Assembly: GCF_040802235.1 (NCBI RefSeq)
Contig: NC_133167.1
Location: forward strand, 44,328,001 to 44,392,000
DNA length: 64,000 bases
DNA from: Manis javanica
Lineage: Eukaryota; Chordata; Mammalia; Pholidota; Manidae
Reading direction: 5' to 3'
A program made the translations under genes and the position numbers. This document shows positions 47,828 to 58,520 of this stretch, piece by piece (the stretch's first letter is position 1; each line of letters opens with the position of its first letter). A model generated the notes under the pieces. The model was given only the letters and a program-made list of their open reading frames with translations, was not told where the DNA came from and did not search any database.

Positions 47828-49397
47828 CTTATACAGCTAACAAGGACTGGTCTTGTGTTTTCTGCTTTTTGTGTTTTCAGTGTGTAATTTGATTTTAGTT
47901 TTTCTCAGACAAGCAGAACCTGGAAGATTTAAGGGCACTAAGGCACTAACTGAAATTAGGCCATCTATATAATCCAGGATGTACTCAGCAACAGGGCTGA
48001 ATTGGTCATGGAGATAAGCAGCCCTGGAAAAGTGCCTCTGCCATCAGCCATTCAAAAAGAGGAGGCAGCTGGGTCATCCTTGCAGGCTGTAATTACACTC
48101 TATTCCAGTGACCAGTGGGAATTAATTGTACTTTGCACCTAAATGTAAAAATAAACAAACATGGAGGAAAGTCTAGTGTCTGGTAGATGCCATAGGCGTT
48201 CTTGGAATTCAGGCTAGTTTCTTTGAAAGGTGTAAAGGAAGTGAAAGCCTCACTTTCTCCCAGAAAACTAGCAGGTTGTTTAACAGGCAGCCAACCTGTA
48301 ATAGCGCCCTCCCCCCAACTCCTGGATGAGACTTTAAGTTTTGTAACTTTTGATAACAAAAACTTTACAAAATGAAGCATGAACATTGTTTCTATTCTCG
48401 CATAAAACATAGCACCTGTACAGACCTACACAAAACTTCTACCTAGATAGGCACTTTGGAAGAAAGGCAAGTAAATGCTCAAGACCATTGAGGATGCATT
48501 GAATGTAGAATCGCAGACTAAAAGGCTAGAAGACACCTTCTGTGCCTTGCTTGATTTCTATGAAACTGAATTCAAGGCAGTTATTAGGACCTGGCTAATG
48601 TTAATTTGTGGCAGGGGTTGGATCCAATCTGCAGCCCCTGAAAGTGAGTCAAGAACTTCTACAATGCAATAGAACCTCAGGGCAGGGAATGAGGAATAAT
48701 TATTTTTTCCATAGTCAGAACCCGAGAATCTAGAGTGTAGGGCAATTCAGAAGCAGTTAACATTGTTTTCTTTAGGAGTAGACTTTTCATTTCTTTCTTA
48801 ATTCAGACATCTTCATGCAGCTAGTGGAAATAAGACTGTGGAATCTTTTTGTGCTTTGTTTTTGTCATTTTGTTTGAACTATTCTAGGCTTTAGCCATGG
48901 AAGTACTAATGGAGTCATTTTTGACATATCTGCATATCAACTCTACTATGTATACTTTTTTAAAAAGGCATTTACATTTTATTTTAAGAGGATATCTAGA
49001 CCTGCCATAGATGGAAAAATATAACAAAGCAGAATCATTTGCTTGAATAGAAGGTAACCTCAGAATACAAAGTAATGTTATTAAAGTCTTAATAGACCCT
49101 ATTGTCTACTAAAGATCCCCAGGCCAAAGCCTGCCCTTCTTTGTTAGAAAGGAAGATTAGCAAGTGTGAGTGGGGGTGTTAATACAAATTACCAATCTGA
49201 GACTTTTTTATTACAGTCAGAACAAGTGAAAGAACATTAAAAATGAAACAAAATTCTTACTCTGTTCACTTACGTAACATTTCAAATAAACTCTTTAACC
49301 ACTAGTTTAGTTTGGAGAAAATACCACAGTTAATGCATTTACTACCATTAATACATAGAAGTAAAGTACTTTAGGACTCTCCTATTCCCTGCAAGAA
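47828..49397. other. No gene recognised
   Basis: Mixed composition with a few A/T runs. The open frames 48093-48410 (minus) and 48475-48672 (plus) have no recognisable domain. Confidence 0.45.
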
Positions 49398-49690
49398 CTA
49401 TAAAGGCAGTATAGCATAATGGAGGCCCTGGATATATTCAAATATGTGGTAGCTATGCTATACTCAGGGTTTTACCTCTAACTTAATTTGCTTGGATTCA
49501 CATCCTGGCTTTAAGCAATTATCTGTGTGACCACGGGTGACTGACTTGTTATTCTCTAAGCTTCAGATTCTTCATCTTTAAAATCAAAGTAGTGATATAC
49601 TTGCTGGGGTTGTTACAAAGATTTCAAGGCCTAATGCATATAAAAACATAGTGAGTGCATAATAAATATTAGCTTGGTTACTGTTTTGTT
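49398..49690 (+). repeat. MIR SINE, nearly complete
   Basis: It begins with the tRNA-like head GGCAGTATAGCATAATGGAGG and continues with GCTTGGATTCACATCCTGGC, TGTGTGACCACGGGTGA, TTCTTCATCTTTAAAATC and GGTTGTTACAAAGATTTCAAGG to a GAGTGCATAATAAATATTAG tail. About 70 bases after the head do not fit and look inserted. This is a SINE, not a tRNA gene. Confidence 0.88.
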
Positions 49691-51034
49691 ATTATACTGC
49701 ACACTGCCCTATTATACCCTGTTATAGTGTGGGCTAAATTTTAAGAAAATGTGTGTAAACTGGAAGAAGGAGTAAACTACCATTATGTAGAACAAGAACA
49801 CTTTTAGGTGGCTACTTTGTATGCAGGACAGATCAGGTTAATTTCTTCCTCCTCACAGGGGACTTCTGTTGCCTAAGAGCCACTTTCCACTTTTCCCTCC
49901 CCCAGGCAAAAGTTCTCCAAAAGGGCACGCTAAGGAGAGAACCCACAGTTAAATATTTGCACAATAATTTGCCACCCACCAGCTAATGGTCTTGTTGTAC
50001 CTCTTCTGAGCCAGCTTTTCATGTTGGCAGCCTTTGAACCTGCTGAGGCCACCCAGGGTCAGGGGTATGTGTGGGCTTCTTAAGGTTGTTTCCCAGGGCA
50101 CAGTGACAACTGCTGGATTTGGTGCAGGAGGCAGGTTAAGTAATAGGTCTGGTTACTTTCTAGAATGTTCAGTCACAAGGTAAGGAATTGAGTAGAGAAG
50201 TGATGGAGGGTGCAGACTAGGCTTGAATGAGAGAAGAAACCACATGATGAATAAAGTAGACAACAGAATACATTTTAAAAAAGAAAAATGTCAAGCTAAA
50301 TAATACTTAAGAAAAGATTATGATTTAAGGAAGATGGCATTAAAATGGATGACTCTAAAGTGACAAAAATAGAAGAAAGAAGAACAGTGTGTTTGATTAG
50401 GAAACAAGGCTTTTGTAGAAGTTCCCCACAGCTGACTTTATGCTAGCCCCAGTCCATTTTGAATTACATGTGTTATATATATATTCTATACAGTAGCTTC
50501 GAAGGCACACTTTTAGTTTTGTTGACATATCTTTATGTGAAAAACAACAGAAAACTTAACAATTTGATTTTCTTCCTTAAGTCACATTCCTTGAGTCTAA
50601 CCAAGCCTCACAAAGAGTAATGGGTGATAAATTCCAGTCTTTTCCAAGCCAGACTCTGAGTTGGTGGCAGTTTGGTTTCTATTAGAAACACTAAGAGAAA
50701 TGAATTATTTTAGAATCATGGAAAAATGTGTGTTACAGACATAAAATATCCAAATTTGGAAAACAGTTAAAATAAAAAAAAATTATTTTAACTATTCTAT
50801 TGTTTTTCTCAATTGCTTAGAAAGCATAACTGAAAGTGTACCCACTGAATAGACCGTGGCCGCTGTCTTTCACGTTTCAGTCTCTCATGATTACAGTTAA
50901 AGTATACTAATCACCATGCTGAGTTTTTTTTTTTTTTAAAGGTCTGCTTCCCAGCTGGGTGATAATAAATATTAACCAGCATCAAAGTGGACTCATCAAA
51001 GACAGCAATTCCCGACACTGACTGCACACTGGAA
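49691..51034. other. No gene recognised
   Basis: A T12 run lies near 50927. No supported gene or named repeat. Confidence 0.5.
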
Positions 51035-51182
51035 GTGACTTGGTGGCTTTAAAACATACTGACACCTGTCTCCTCCCCCATATAATTCAGATTTAATTTG
51101 GTTGGGATGCAGTTTGGGCATCGAGAAGTTTCAAAACTTTCCAGGTGATTCTAATATACAGCAAAGGTCAAGAAACACTGAA
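51035..51182 (+). mobile_element. MER5A-like hAT element, first copy (partial)
   Basis: The end reads CTTTCCAGGTGATTCTAATATACAGCAAAGGTCAAGAAACACTG, a MER5A terminus (non-autonomous hAT-Charlie). The left part is diverged. Confidence 0.65.
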
Positions 51183-51186
51183 AACT

Positions 51187-51352
51187 GCTACTGAAAAGTG
51201 TGGTCAACAGATCAGCAACGTTGCTCTTCACTGGGAGCTTGTTAGAAATGCAGTATTTCAGGCTCCACCTCAAGCTGATACATTTAGAATCTGAATTTTG
51301 CCAAGATTTCTATGTGGCTTATATGCACATTAAAGTCTGAGAATCACTGCTG
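51187..51352 (+). mobile_element. MER5A-like hAT element, second copy
   Basis: AAGTGTGGTCAACAGATCAGCAACG...GGGAGCTTGTTAGAAATGCAG...AAAGTCTGAGAATCACTGC is a MER5A copy in sense orientation, directly after another MER5A. Confidence 0.85.
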
Positions 51353-51535
51353 TAAAGAATTCTTGTCTGTGATAATTTTTTCTTTCTCTGATGTTGGACA
51401 GTAGTTATATGATCAATAAAAGATGAAGAAAAATAGCTCAACTTTGCCTCTACAACTCAGGAAACAGACTTTCATCTCTATGACATTCTGCAGAATAATG
51501 AAAGGTGGATGGTATGAAGTGAGACTGTACATGCA

Positions 51536-51732
51536 GAGTTGCCAGAAAAAGTATGGGGATGCCTAATTAAATGTGAATTGCAGATAAATTATGATTTTTT
51601 CCCTCTTTTAGTAAAAGTGTATCACAAATATTGCATGGAACATCTGTATACTAAAAACAGTATTCATTGTTTATCTGAAATCCAAATGTAACCAGACATC
51701 CTGTATTTTTATCTGCTAAATCTGGTAACCCT
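51536..51732. mobile_element. Palindromic DNA-transposon remnant (MITE)
   Basis: The left end AGAGTTGCCAG pairs with the right end CTGGTAACCCT, and the inner GTGAATTGCAGATAAA pairs with TTTATCTGAAATCCAAAT, so the element folds into one long imperfect hairpin. The layout matches an ancient mammalian palindromic MITE, which I do not name with certainty. Confidence 0.6.
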
Positions 51733-52241
51733 CCTTATATTCCCAGGAGTGTGTTTCTGTTCTCTAGGCTCTCCAAGTAAAAAGGGGAAATGATACCATA
51801 AATGGCCAAGTGGCTAACTCCTGAGCTGTCTAGACTGATTGACTGTAGTGTTGTTTCTCATCCCACCCAGACAGCCAGGGCTCTGTGACTTCCTTAAGCC
51901 AAGGTGGTGACTCATCCAATGGGGAGAGTAATGGGAAATTTACTTGCTGACTCAGGACGACATAAACCTTGGCAAATTTTTCCTTAATCTAAACCAAAAG
52001 AAAAGAAAATGTCCAAAGCAAATGTTAAATAAAATACAATGTAAAAACGCTTTAACTTGAGGCAGCAGGCAAAGGCAAGGGCTTATAATCACATGTTTTC
52101 TGTTAGTTGATTAAAAGACATTTTCATGGTTTGTTCCAGTACTAGGCTCAGAGGCTGGTATTTTTCTTAAGAAGTACTGCTATTTAACCAGCCTCAGAGG
52201 CCACTTTCCAAGAATACATGTTATTTATTTATTCTTTTTTT

Positions 52242-52260
52242 CTTTTCTTTTTTTTTTTTT
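52242..52260 (-). repeat. A-rich tail of the retroposon
   Basis: The plus strand shows a T run interrupted by single C residues directly abutting GAGAGGGC (52261). It is placed immediately after the inferred cleavage site, 18 bases beyond AATAAA. Confidence 0.85.
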
Positions 52261-52278
52261 GAGAGGGCATATGTCATA

Positions 52279-52284
52279 TTTATT
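52279..52284 (-). terminator. AATAAA polyadenylation signal
   Basis: AATAAA on the minus strand, 18 bases upstream of the start of the A tail, within the standard 10-30 base spacing. It fixes the 3' end of the source RNA. Confidence 0.85.
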
Positions 52285-52393
52285 GATCAAATGGTTGTTA
52301 ACAACAATAAAATTCTGTATAGGGGACTCAATGCACAATCATTAATCAACCCCAAGCCTAATTCTCAATAGTCTCCAATCTTCTGAAGCATAA

Positions 52394-52450
52394 TGAACAA
52401 GTTCTTACATGGTGAACAAGTTCTTACATAGTGAATAAGTTCTTACATGG
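52394..52450. repeat. 19-bp tandem repeat, three units
   Basis: TGAACAAGTTCTTACATGG at 52394, 52413 and 52432 with one or two substitutions each, plus a partial fourth unit. It lies inside the partial LTR. Confidence 0.9.
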
Positions 52451-52584
52451 TGAACAGTGCAAGGGCAGTCATATCACAGAAACTCAGTTTTGATCACGCA
52501 TCATGAACTATAAACAATCAAGTCAGATATAATTATTTGTTTGATTTTTATACTTGATTTATATGTGAATCCCACATTTCTCCC

Positions 52585-52619
<35 letters not shown>

Positions 52620-52620
52620 A
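52585..52620. repeat. (TTA)n microsatellite
   Basis: About eleven TTA units immediately next to the polypurine tract of the retroposon. Confidence 0.95.
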
Positions 52621-53122
52621 ATAAAATGCTGAAGTGGTAGGTAGATGCAAGATAAAGGTAGAAAACATAATTTAGTGCTGTAAGACGGCAAATGTAGATG
52701 ATCAGGTCTGTGCCTATAGACTAAGTATTAATCCAAGCTAGACAAGGGCAACAAAACATCCACGGATGCTGATTTCTCTCAAAACAGGGGGGTTGAGGTT
52801 CTAAGTCTCACCTCTGTTGATCCCCAATTTCTCACCTGATGGCCCCCCTGTGACTGTGCCTGTTTTAGGTTGTTCCTTCCTTGAGGAATCTTACCCGTCT
52901 CTGGCTAACCAGTCATCTTCCGGGGCCATACAGGGAAATGTAAAGTTGGTAAATGAGAGAGAAGCAATATTCTTTGAAAAGGTTAGCTTTTTACTTTTTT
53001 GCAGATTTATGCCCTGTGGCTTCTATGCCCAGCATTTGTCTTGAGGTGTCTTTATCACTTGGAAGATTTATGATACTTGGTAATTTTCGCTATGAGGCAT
53101 GAATTCTACTAAACGGTTGTAA

Positions 53123-53713
53123 TTAGGAAGGAAGAAGAAAAGCTATAGAAGTAGCAGATAGAAGAAAACATGGGAAGATTGATTGTTTCTTTGACATATC
53201 TTCTTGTAGAGTAATATAAGCATGTATAGGTTTTAACAAACTACTAATTAAATTACGTACATACATTAACATAATAGGAATACAGCTACATAACAAAAGC
53301 AGACCTACAATTACCAGCCATATCCAGTGAAACCATGAAAACCAGTTAGGTATCCTAGGCATTTGTGAAAACTTATCAATGATATGATGGATATTGTCTA
53401 ACTGAATGTGAATAGTTTGAGTAAAATCAGACAAATTTAAACAACCCATTCCTGAGAACTGTTCACATCCCATATGTTCTTTTAACAGTAGATAGTCTAT
53501 AGTCGCACGATTTTGGAGCACTGCAACTTGCACTTCTCCTAATTGTTGGTTGAGTTCCGACAGTATAGATCCAGTCAAATTTGTTGTTTTACTGTATGCA
53601 CAGGCCAGCTTAGATATCTCCTTCTTCATTCCAATGGCAAGTCCAGGAACTGGTGAGATGAATGCCGGTACAACTGCAGAAGTGCCAGGATCTTTGTTGA
53701 AGTTTTTTGATGA
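53123..53713 (-). pseudogene. env: Retroviral envelope transmembrane subunit, surface subunit missing
   Basis: An uninterrupted 196-codon frame (stop on the 5' side at 53716-53714, TAA at 53125-53123) encodes a retroviral TM subunit, which normally anchors the envelope and drives membrane fusion. The first ATG is at 53629. Before it lies a short hydrophobic fusion-peptide-like stretch. Counting from that ATG: a heptad-rich coiled coil at about 17-50, the LQNR-type conserved region at 38-54, a cysteine loop with C55 and C63, a Trp-rich segment at 95-104, a membrane span at about 103-124 and a short tail. In the usual CX6CC motif the first of the paired cysteines (position 62) is glycine. No surface subunit or signal peptide precedes it, so it is not a working envelope. 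Confidence 0.85.
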
Positions 53714-53769
53714 TCATCTTCTGGAATGACTCTTCCAGAGGATGTTGATGTTGGAAGTTCTTCTTCATA

Positions 53770-54069
53770 TCATATCTTAATTTGTTTTCTGGGTAGCCAG
53801 ATTAGGCTTTGATCCTCTGTATAAACACAAACAAACCCTTTGCCCCCACTTTGATATGACCTTTATACCATTGTGAAGAACCTATTGGAGATCACCACAC
53901 AGGAACTGCTTTTTTTTTTTTAAGAGAAGGGAATATTATCAGAAAAATGTACTTCCATAGCTGATCATCTGACATCCTTTAAAAGATCAAAATTAAGGAT
54001 ATATAAAGCATGCATTAATCTTTGATTTGCAGTTAGTTTTATCCTATCAGGGAGTAATCCCCCTTCCGA
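53770..54069 (-). pseudogene. pol: Retroviral pol remnant, integrase C-terminal part
   Basis: Short readable blocks on the minus strand follow the order of a retroviral integrase end. HALYILNF at 54012-53989 resembles the last helix of the catalytic core. A WYKG block is near 53850. KGFVCVYTEDQSLIWLPRK (ending near 53785) resembles the SH3-like C-terminal domain, then a TGA follows at 53772-53770. At least one in-frame stop and one frameshift break it. The style is closer to betaretroviral (type D-like) integrases than to gammaretroviral ones, a judgement by eye. Confidence 0.65.
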
Positions 54070-54084
54070 GTATACATTTTAAAT

Positions 54085-54829
54085 CATTTTCTCAATACTG
54101 CATGTAGTTTAAAATAAAGTAGCACATTCCTGAGCAGAGATGTGGGTGTGGATTGGACAGCCACCCTTGCTTTGTCACTGACTCACAACAGACTTTGCAA
54201 CTACAGGCAAACCTTATAGCTCAGCCCTTCCTCCTGTAATGATTGTTTAATTTATACTCTGTACCTAACTTCTTGAATTGGCTTCAATTCTAGATTCTGT
54301 CCTACAATTTTGCCATTTTAAATAAGACCTCTTCTGTTACCAAATCACTGAAGGATGAGCTATATATAGTAGAAGAGGAAAACTAAATTTACCTTATCGA
54401 ATTCTGACATTTTTAATTTGGAAAATGTATTATCAGAAAAAATCTGAATAAAATAGTTGTGAAAAATTATGCAGTCTTATTATGTTAATGATTTTTCTTG
54501 AATACTTTTGCAGTTTATTTTGACTAGGTTGAAGATAGAACTATAGATACCAACTCCTTTTTGAAACTTTTGCATCTTTTCTGCTGAGGGGTGGATTCAT
54601 ATTTAATGAGTCCTGATATTGACAATCTTGGTTTCAGGACTTGAAAGCTAAGTAACTTTTTTTTCTCGCACATACAGGCAGAAACTTCTATTTAAGAAGC
54701 AAAGCCCACAAAAACCTTGTTCCAGAAGTTTCATAACCACTTCAGTCCCAGCAGGCATGATGATGAAGGCTAAAAGGATTAAGTACCTAACACAGGCTTA
54801 GCAGTACACTATAGTGTGCTGGGGAAGAC
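54085..54829. other. No gene recognised
   Basis: AT-rich, no supported gene or named repeat. Confidence 0.5.
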
Positions 54830-55310
54830 AGCCACAAATGCCTTGCAGTCGGCTTTATCAAGAAATAGGGTCTATTTACTCGTACTCTGAACCTGGTCTG
54901 GCCTTGCAACTTGCTCTGACCAGTCAAGTGTGGCGGAAATGACTTTGTGCCAGGGAAAGCCTAGGTCCCAGGAGAGCTTGCAGCTTACCCCTTTGCCATT
55001 TCAGGGCACTGCCCTGAGCATACTATGTGAGGAAGCCGATCTCGGTTTCAGGAGCCAAGTGGCAGGTGAGAAGCCATGAAAAAGAGAACTAAGCCCCCAG
55101 CCCTCCCGGCTGGCCGACAGCCAGCACTGACGACAAACTGGTGAGTGCCGACTTGGACCTTCTACTCTAGGTGTGCCTCCACTGAAGTGGTGTTACCTCA
55201 GTGAGCCTAGAAGAAACTGCTATAAGCCCACCCAGAGTGATGAGAAATAATGAATGGCTTGAAGCCGTTATGTTTGAAAGGTGGGGGAGGAGTGCTACTT
55301 TGCAATAATT
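54830..55310 (+). repeat. Ancient MaLR-like LTR remnant
   Basis: AATAGGGTCTATTTACTCGTACTCTGAACCTGGTCTGGCCTTGCAACTTGC... and the end GTGATGAGAAATAATGAATGGCTTGAAGCCGTTATG (GAGAAATAA then AAGCC) follow the plan of old MaLR-type LTRs. The family is uncertain. Confidence 0.45.
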
Positions 55311-55344
55311 TTAGAGTAACTAAAATTCCCCAAAAGAAATTGTT

Positions 55345-55440
55345 TAAAAGGCAGATCACAGATCCCCATCCAGAAATTCTGACATAGTAAGTCTGGCTTG
55401 GAACCCTGTATCACACTTTACACACAATGACCCAGATGTG
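55345..55440 (+). repeat. MER5-like fragment
   Basis: GATCCCCATCCAGAAATTCTGACATAGTAAGTCTGG matches the middle of MER5A-type elements. Low length and high divergence. Confidence 0.35.
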
Positions 55441-58310
55441 AAAACACACCATCCTAGTGAGATTACAGAGCAGGCCTGAGGCAGGTGGCTGCATAACTGA
55501 GCATTGCCCCTGGCTTGGTGCTTCTGGATTTGTGCAGCACACGTTTGCATCACCATATGCAGTGTGCAGGTACGGACAGAAGCTTTTTCCCCGTATTGGT
55601 TTGGAAAGATAGAGAATATCTTACAAAATAGAAATCGAGTAGGTTATTTTTATTCTTCCCCATTTGCCTAATGGATCAATAGGCAAGGGGGTTGAATGGG
55701 GCAGCAGTAATAGCATGATCCTCCTGGGGAAACAAAGATCTAGCAGGAGATTTTGAATGAAATTGGTGTGGGCTGAAGTCTTAAAGTAAGAGGTTAGATG
55801 TAAACAAATGCAGCTGAGTTGAGGCAGAAGTGGAAGAAGAGTGTGCGATTTTCTTAAGCATCATGGAAAGAGGAGACAGGAGAGCAGGGAACGCAGATGC
55901 TCAGGGAGGCTTATTTGAGTGGAGAACAATAGGAACTGCAGGTGAATATTTTGAAGCCACTATAGACAGATGGTGAATCTGCCTGAGTGAATCTGACTGA
56001 GTCTTTCACTTAGGTGTACACCCTCCTCATATCCCCGGGATAGAAAACTAAGCTGGTTTGAGCATTTAAAGCTGTGGCTTTCGGTTGCTCCATGTGGTGA
56101 AACTTGGAGCATCTGGGTCCTGCTTTTATCTGTCCACTAACATGCCATGAAAGAGAGGATTCCACTGCCAAGAAGCATTTAAAAACCAATGAGTTAAAGC
56201 ATGAAGGAAATATTATTTAACTGAAGAGAAAGATCAGTTATCACACAAGTGATATTTTAGTTTCAGAGATACCTGCTTCCCAGGGGTAGATGAAAAGTCA
56301 AACTTAGTCTTCTCCTGGTTTTTATTTGCTCTCAGGAGATGATGAGAACCCAGAAAACCCTCAACAACTAGCATCTGTCCAGGTCTTTTGGTGAGGTAAT
56401 CTGCATTTTCTCTGCCACAGTGAAAGTGAAATACCTTGTGGTTAAGGAACAAAAACAACCAACTTCTAATACAGTAACATTAACTTCTACGGAGAAATCT
56501 CCCTTTTCAGGAGCTCTTTGTGAAACTTTAGTTGCTGAAAGAGCAAGAAAAAAATCACAGATATGTACAGATAGTTAGCACAGAAGATCCTTCCTGGCTT
56601 CTATTGGTTTAAGACTCTCTGACACTCCCCAAATTATAACTTTTTTCTCCCTTTTCTTGGGAAAAAGGTGGAATTAACTGTCACTCTTAGGGAAATCACA
56701 CAAATATATGTGTCATTTTTGCCTAGAATACAAATACACATATTGTAATGAGGGAAAATATATAATATTTACATAATTATGAGAAGATTTTTATTTATAA
56801 ATTATGATTACATGAACTTAACACATCTGTGTTTTCCAGGATTAACTAGAGTGTATTACAGTATCACATTAATTTACAAATCTCAGTTGCTTAACCCAAC
56901 AGAAGCTTATATTTTATTCTATTGCATTTGAGACATTTAGTAAAAATAAAAGTAAGTGATGTGAACATCTGGTTTTAAAATTTCTTCCTACTAAGACAGC
57001 ATGAGTAAAAAATTTAAACAAATTATGCTTTCTACTCAATAAAATTCCTATAAAAAGAATAAGCTTTTCTGTCAGGGCTAAAATAAATTGTCTCTAAATA
57101 TAGTAGCAACCAAAGTGTAGTAAGCCCAAGAAACAATTTTCAAACCATCACAGCCACAAAACTAGGGTTAACTGAGGAATTGGCTTGTTATATTGATATC
57201 ATTTTCATTATATTTAAAGATAAATTTGTCATTTATCACTGCAGAGAAACAAATTTAAGCGAACACTGCATTGTGGCCATGCAATAGTATGCCAATGATC
57301 AAATAATTTTCACACTTAGTTTAAAACTAACAAAACCAGATTTATGTAACAGTAAGGCCTGTGGAGATATTTAAATGTTTTATTATAAAGTTAACTAATT
57401 AATATGGAAATTAAAAATTGGGGCACATGTGGGGATATTTTCCCACTTATGTAAGTCTAAGATTTATGTGGAAAAAACTCCTTGAGGATAAGACATGTTA
57501 CTTATCAACCCACAGTGGGCATATATCATATTTGTGTTCCTGGCCGCATCCCTTTCTTTGCAGAACCACCCTCGTCTATTCTGAACGGTTAAGAACATCC
57601 CATCTGCTACAGTGCTGTGCAGCATCCTCACCACAGGAGTGATCACCTGACCCAGTATGGCCATTCATAATACCTCACTCCTCTCAACACAGCGATTAAG
57701 GGGTGTGAAGTTATTATAAACAGAGCCAATATAAATCCGTGCTTGTCACTGATGTACTGGTTTGAGAAGGCTTTTTCAGCTAGGTTGGGATTGCTAAATT
57801 ATGGTATATAGCCTCAGATAGCAGGTAACTGTCTTCCCTGGTCAACTTGGGAACCTGAAGAAGTAGAAGAGGATAAGACTCAAAGAAAGAAAGAAGCAGG
57901 ACTGGAAAAGGAAGAGGGAGGGTAGGGTGGAGGGAAAATATTACATTCCCTAGGAACCAACCCTGAGCTTCCGGGTTGTGTGAACCAACCACTTCTCTTT
58001 TGGCTTTAGCTAATGTGAGTTGGGTTATTGTCACTGCAATTAAAAGTGAAAAATCTTCCTTTCTGAAAGTCCTGTAGGATCCACCACAATACCATGGCAT
58101 CTTATATGTGGTACTGAGTCAGTAAAGGTTTTAACTCAAGGAAAGCATAGAGGAGTCTATTCTTTGACATCTTGAAAGGTGTTGTAGGTAATGTGGTATA
58201 TTTTGTCAAAATAATTATTATGTACTTGCTTTTCTAACTCAACTCTCAAGTTTTTTTTCTTTAAAATTTCATTTCCTCTGTGTAACATTGGATCCTCACA
58301 GTATCACTGA
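55441..58310. other. No gene recognised
   Basis: Nearly 2.9 kb, very AT-rich from 56700 to 57400. Open frames (57418-57642, 57780-58100 and others) show no domain. Confidence 0.45.
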
Positions 58311-58311
58311 A

Positions 58312-58425
58312 TTCTTCTTTTTATTAATTGAAGTATAGTTGATATACAATATTATATTGGTTTCAAGTAATCCACACAGTGATTCAACAATCACATGCAT
58401 TAAATCCTCTATTGCCAAGTTCTTA
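58312..58425 (-). mobile_element. L1 3' end fragment, inverted
   Basis: ATTAATTGAAGTATAGTTGATATACAATATTATATTGGTTTC is the reverse complement of an L1 3' terminus, closely matching the copy at 37780-37820. Confidence 0.75.
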
Positions 58426-58500
58426 ATTAACATACTCATGTGAAATAGCATAAGCACACTTTCTCTCTCTAAATATATGTATTATCTCTCATTATATCAT

Positions 58501-58520
58501 ACACACACACACACACACAC
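58501..58520. repeat. (AC)n microsatellite
   Basis: Ten AC units between AT-rich flanks. Confidence 0.95.

Larger units (their letters stand above)
52261..52576 (-). repeat. Partial LTR (U3-R) of the retroposon
   Basis: It begins with TG right after a polypurine tract (AAGGGAGAAA) and ends at the poly(A) site, so U5 is absent, as expected for the 3' end of a retroviral transcript. A TATAAAAAT-like box lies about 30 bases in. Three 19-bp tandem units occupy 52394-52450. Confidence 0.7.
52237..54069 (-). mobile_element. Poly(A)-tailed retroposon derived from an endogenous retrovirus
   Basis: Minus-strand order: end of pol integrase (54069-53770), envelope transmembrane subunit (53713-53123), about 540 bases of 3' sequence, a polypurine tract (52586-52577), a partial LTR starting TGTGGGATTC (52576), AATAAA (52284-52279) and an A-rich tail from 52260 downward. 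There is no U5, no second LTR and no gag. The copy is 5' truncated. A processed 3' end with a tail is what L1-mediated copying of a polyadenylated retroviral RNA produces. Possible degraded target duplications are 52212-52226 and 54070-54084 (11 of 15 bases alike), which is weak evidence. Confidence 0.8.

Noticed and set aside
49398..49470. tRNA-like sequence
   Set aside because: It is the tRNA-derived head of a MIR SINE: box B is degraded and the remaining MIR follows directly.
52817..53044. 75-codon plus-strand frame
   Set aside because: Antisense within the 3' noncoding part of the retroposon; no domain.
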